The notes under the pieces are model-generated. The model ran no database searches. It was not told the origin of the DNA and saw nothing but the letters and a program-made list of their open reading frames with translations. A DNA stretch of 6,561 bases from Anaerolineae bacterium (GTDB lineage: Bacteria > Chloroflexota > Anaerolineae > B4-G1 > SLSP01), in contig JAFGNI010000254.1 of the NCBI GenBank assembly GCA_016927095.1, positions 1 to 6,561 on the forward strand. Reading direction: 5' to 3'. Within the stretch, counting starts at the first letter, position 1; the number at the start of each line of letters is the position of its first letter. Below, one piece after another: positions 6,266 through 6,561 of this stretch. The position numbers and the translations under genes are program-made.

Positions 6266-6481
6266 TTACTTTTCTCGAAGATGAGGGGCCAGCCTGCGGA
6301 TCCGCTTTTCGAGCCCCCTGCTCTCCACAACAAACATCTCGTCCAACTCCGCCTTGGTGCGGCGTGCCTTCTTGCGGCGGAAGTGGCTCTTACCCTGTCG
6401 GGTGCGCATCAACTTCCCGTTGCCGCCCTTGGAAATGCGGAAGCGCTTGGAAGTTGGTTTATGCGTCTTGATCTTCGGCAC
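6266..6481 (-). CDS. rpmI: 50S ribosomal protein L35
   Basis: A small basic protein of the large ribosomal subunit. The 71 residues begin with the family signature MPKIKTHKPTSKRFRISKGG, followed by GKLMRTRQGKSHFRRKKARR, and end in a basic helical tail. This is slightly longer than the usual 64-67 residues, through a few extra residues near the C-terminus. Translation starts at GTG (6481), backed by a strong AGGAGG five bases upstream. It lies 14 nt after the infC stop and 23 nt before rplT on the same strand, which is the conserved order of this operon and strongly supports the call. Confidence 0.98.
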   Translation of the reverse strand: MPKIKTHKPTSKRFRISKGGNGKLMRTRQGKSHFRRKKARRTKAELDEMFVVESRGLEKRIRRLAPHLREK

Positions 6482-6495
6482 TTTCTCTCCTCCTG

Positions 6496-6561
6496 CTAGC
6501 TCTTCTTGGGCGCCAGTACCATGAGCATCGTTCGCCCATCCATCTTAGGAGCCATCTCGAC
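6496..6561 (-). CDS. infC: Translation initiation factor IF-3 (C-terminal 21 residues only)
   Basis: The frame is open from the right edge (6561) down to TAG at 6496-6498 and encodes 21 residues that include EMAPKMDGRTMLMVLAPK. This matches the conserved end of IF-3 (typically E-x-x-P-x-x-[DE]GR-x-M-x-M-x-LAPK), the protein that binds the 30S subunit and monitors start-codon and initiator-tRNA choice. The rest of the gene lies beyond the window. The identity rests on this short but characteristic tail and on its place directly before rpmI and rplT, its invariant partners. Confidence 0.93.
   Translation of the reverse strand, partial: VEMAPKMDGRTMLMVLAPKKS

Overview
The window reads as a chromosomal housekeeping locus of a high-GC bacterium. 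The best guess is a member of the Chloroflexota. This rests on the long SecA (1061 residues, with inserts in the helicase region and a C-terminal zinc motif) and on a neighbouring acidic 15-residue-repeat protein with a C-terminal membrane anchor, a kind I associate with that phylum. The assignment is an inference from memory, not a computed result. No mobile element, CRISPR array, tRNA or rRNA was seen.

Layout from left to right. Bases 1-1635 (minus strand) hold a soluble sensor histidine kinase with two GAF-like domains. Its C-terminal end runs off the left edge, inside the ATP-binding domain. A 93-bp gap with a stem-loop separates it from secA (1729-4914, minus). A strong extended -10 promoter for secA lies just upstream, at 4948-4975. 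Next is a 437-bp divergent intergenic region (4915-5351). It holds a strong GC-rich hairpin, a 20-codon small ORF with a very good ribosome-binding site, several smaller inverted repeats, and a promoter with a perfect 12-bp palindrome in its spacer. The only convincing plus-strand gene (5352-5825) follows. It encodes the 157-residue protein: an acidic N-terminus, about five 15-residue repeats predicted to form a small beta-solenoid, and a C-terminal transmembrane anchor. A near-perfect hairpin at 5847-5871 separates it from the convergent minus-strand ribosomal operon. That operon reads infC (last 21 codons only), rpmI and rplT from the right edge inwards.

How the genes fit together. infC-rpmI-rplT is the classic translation operon (IF-3, L35, L20). 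secA encodes the motor of the general secretion pathway. The kinase may be read through from secA and may have a partner response regulator beyond base 1. The repeat protein has no function I can assign. Its membrane anchor and its divergent pairing with secA make an envelope-associated role plausible but unproven. It is the most interesting item in the window.
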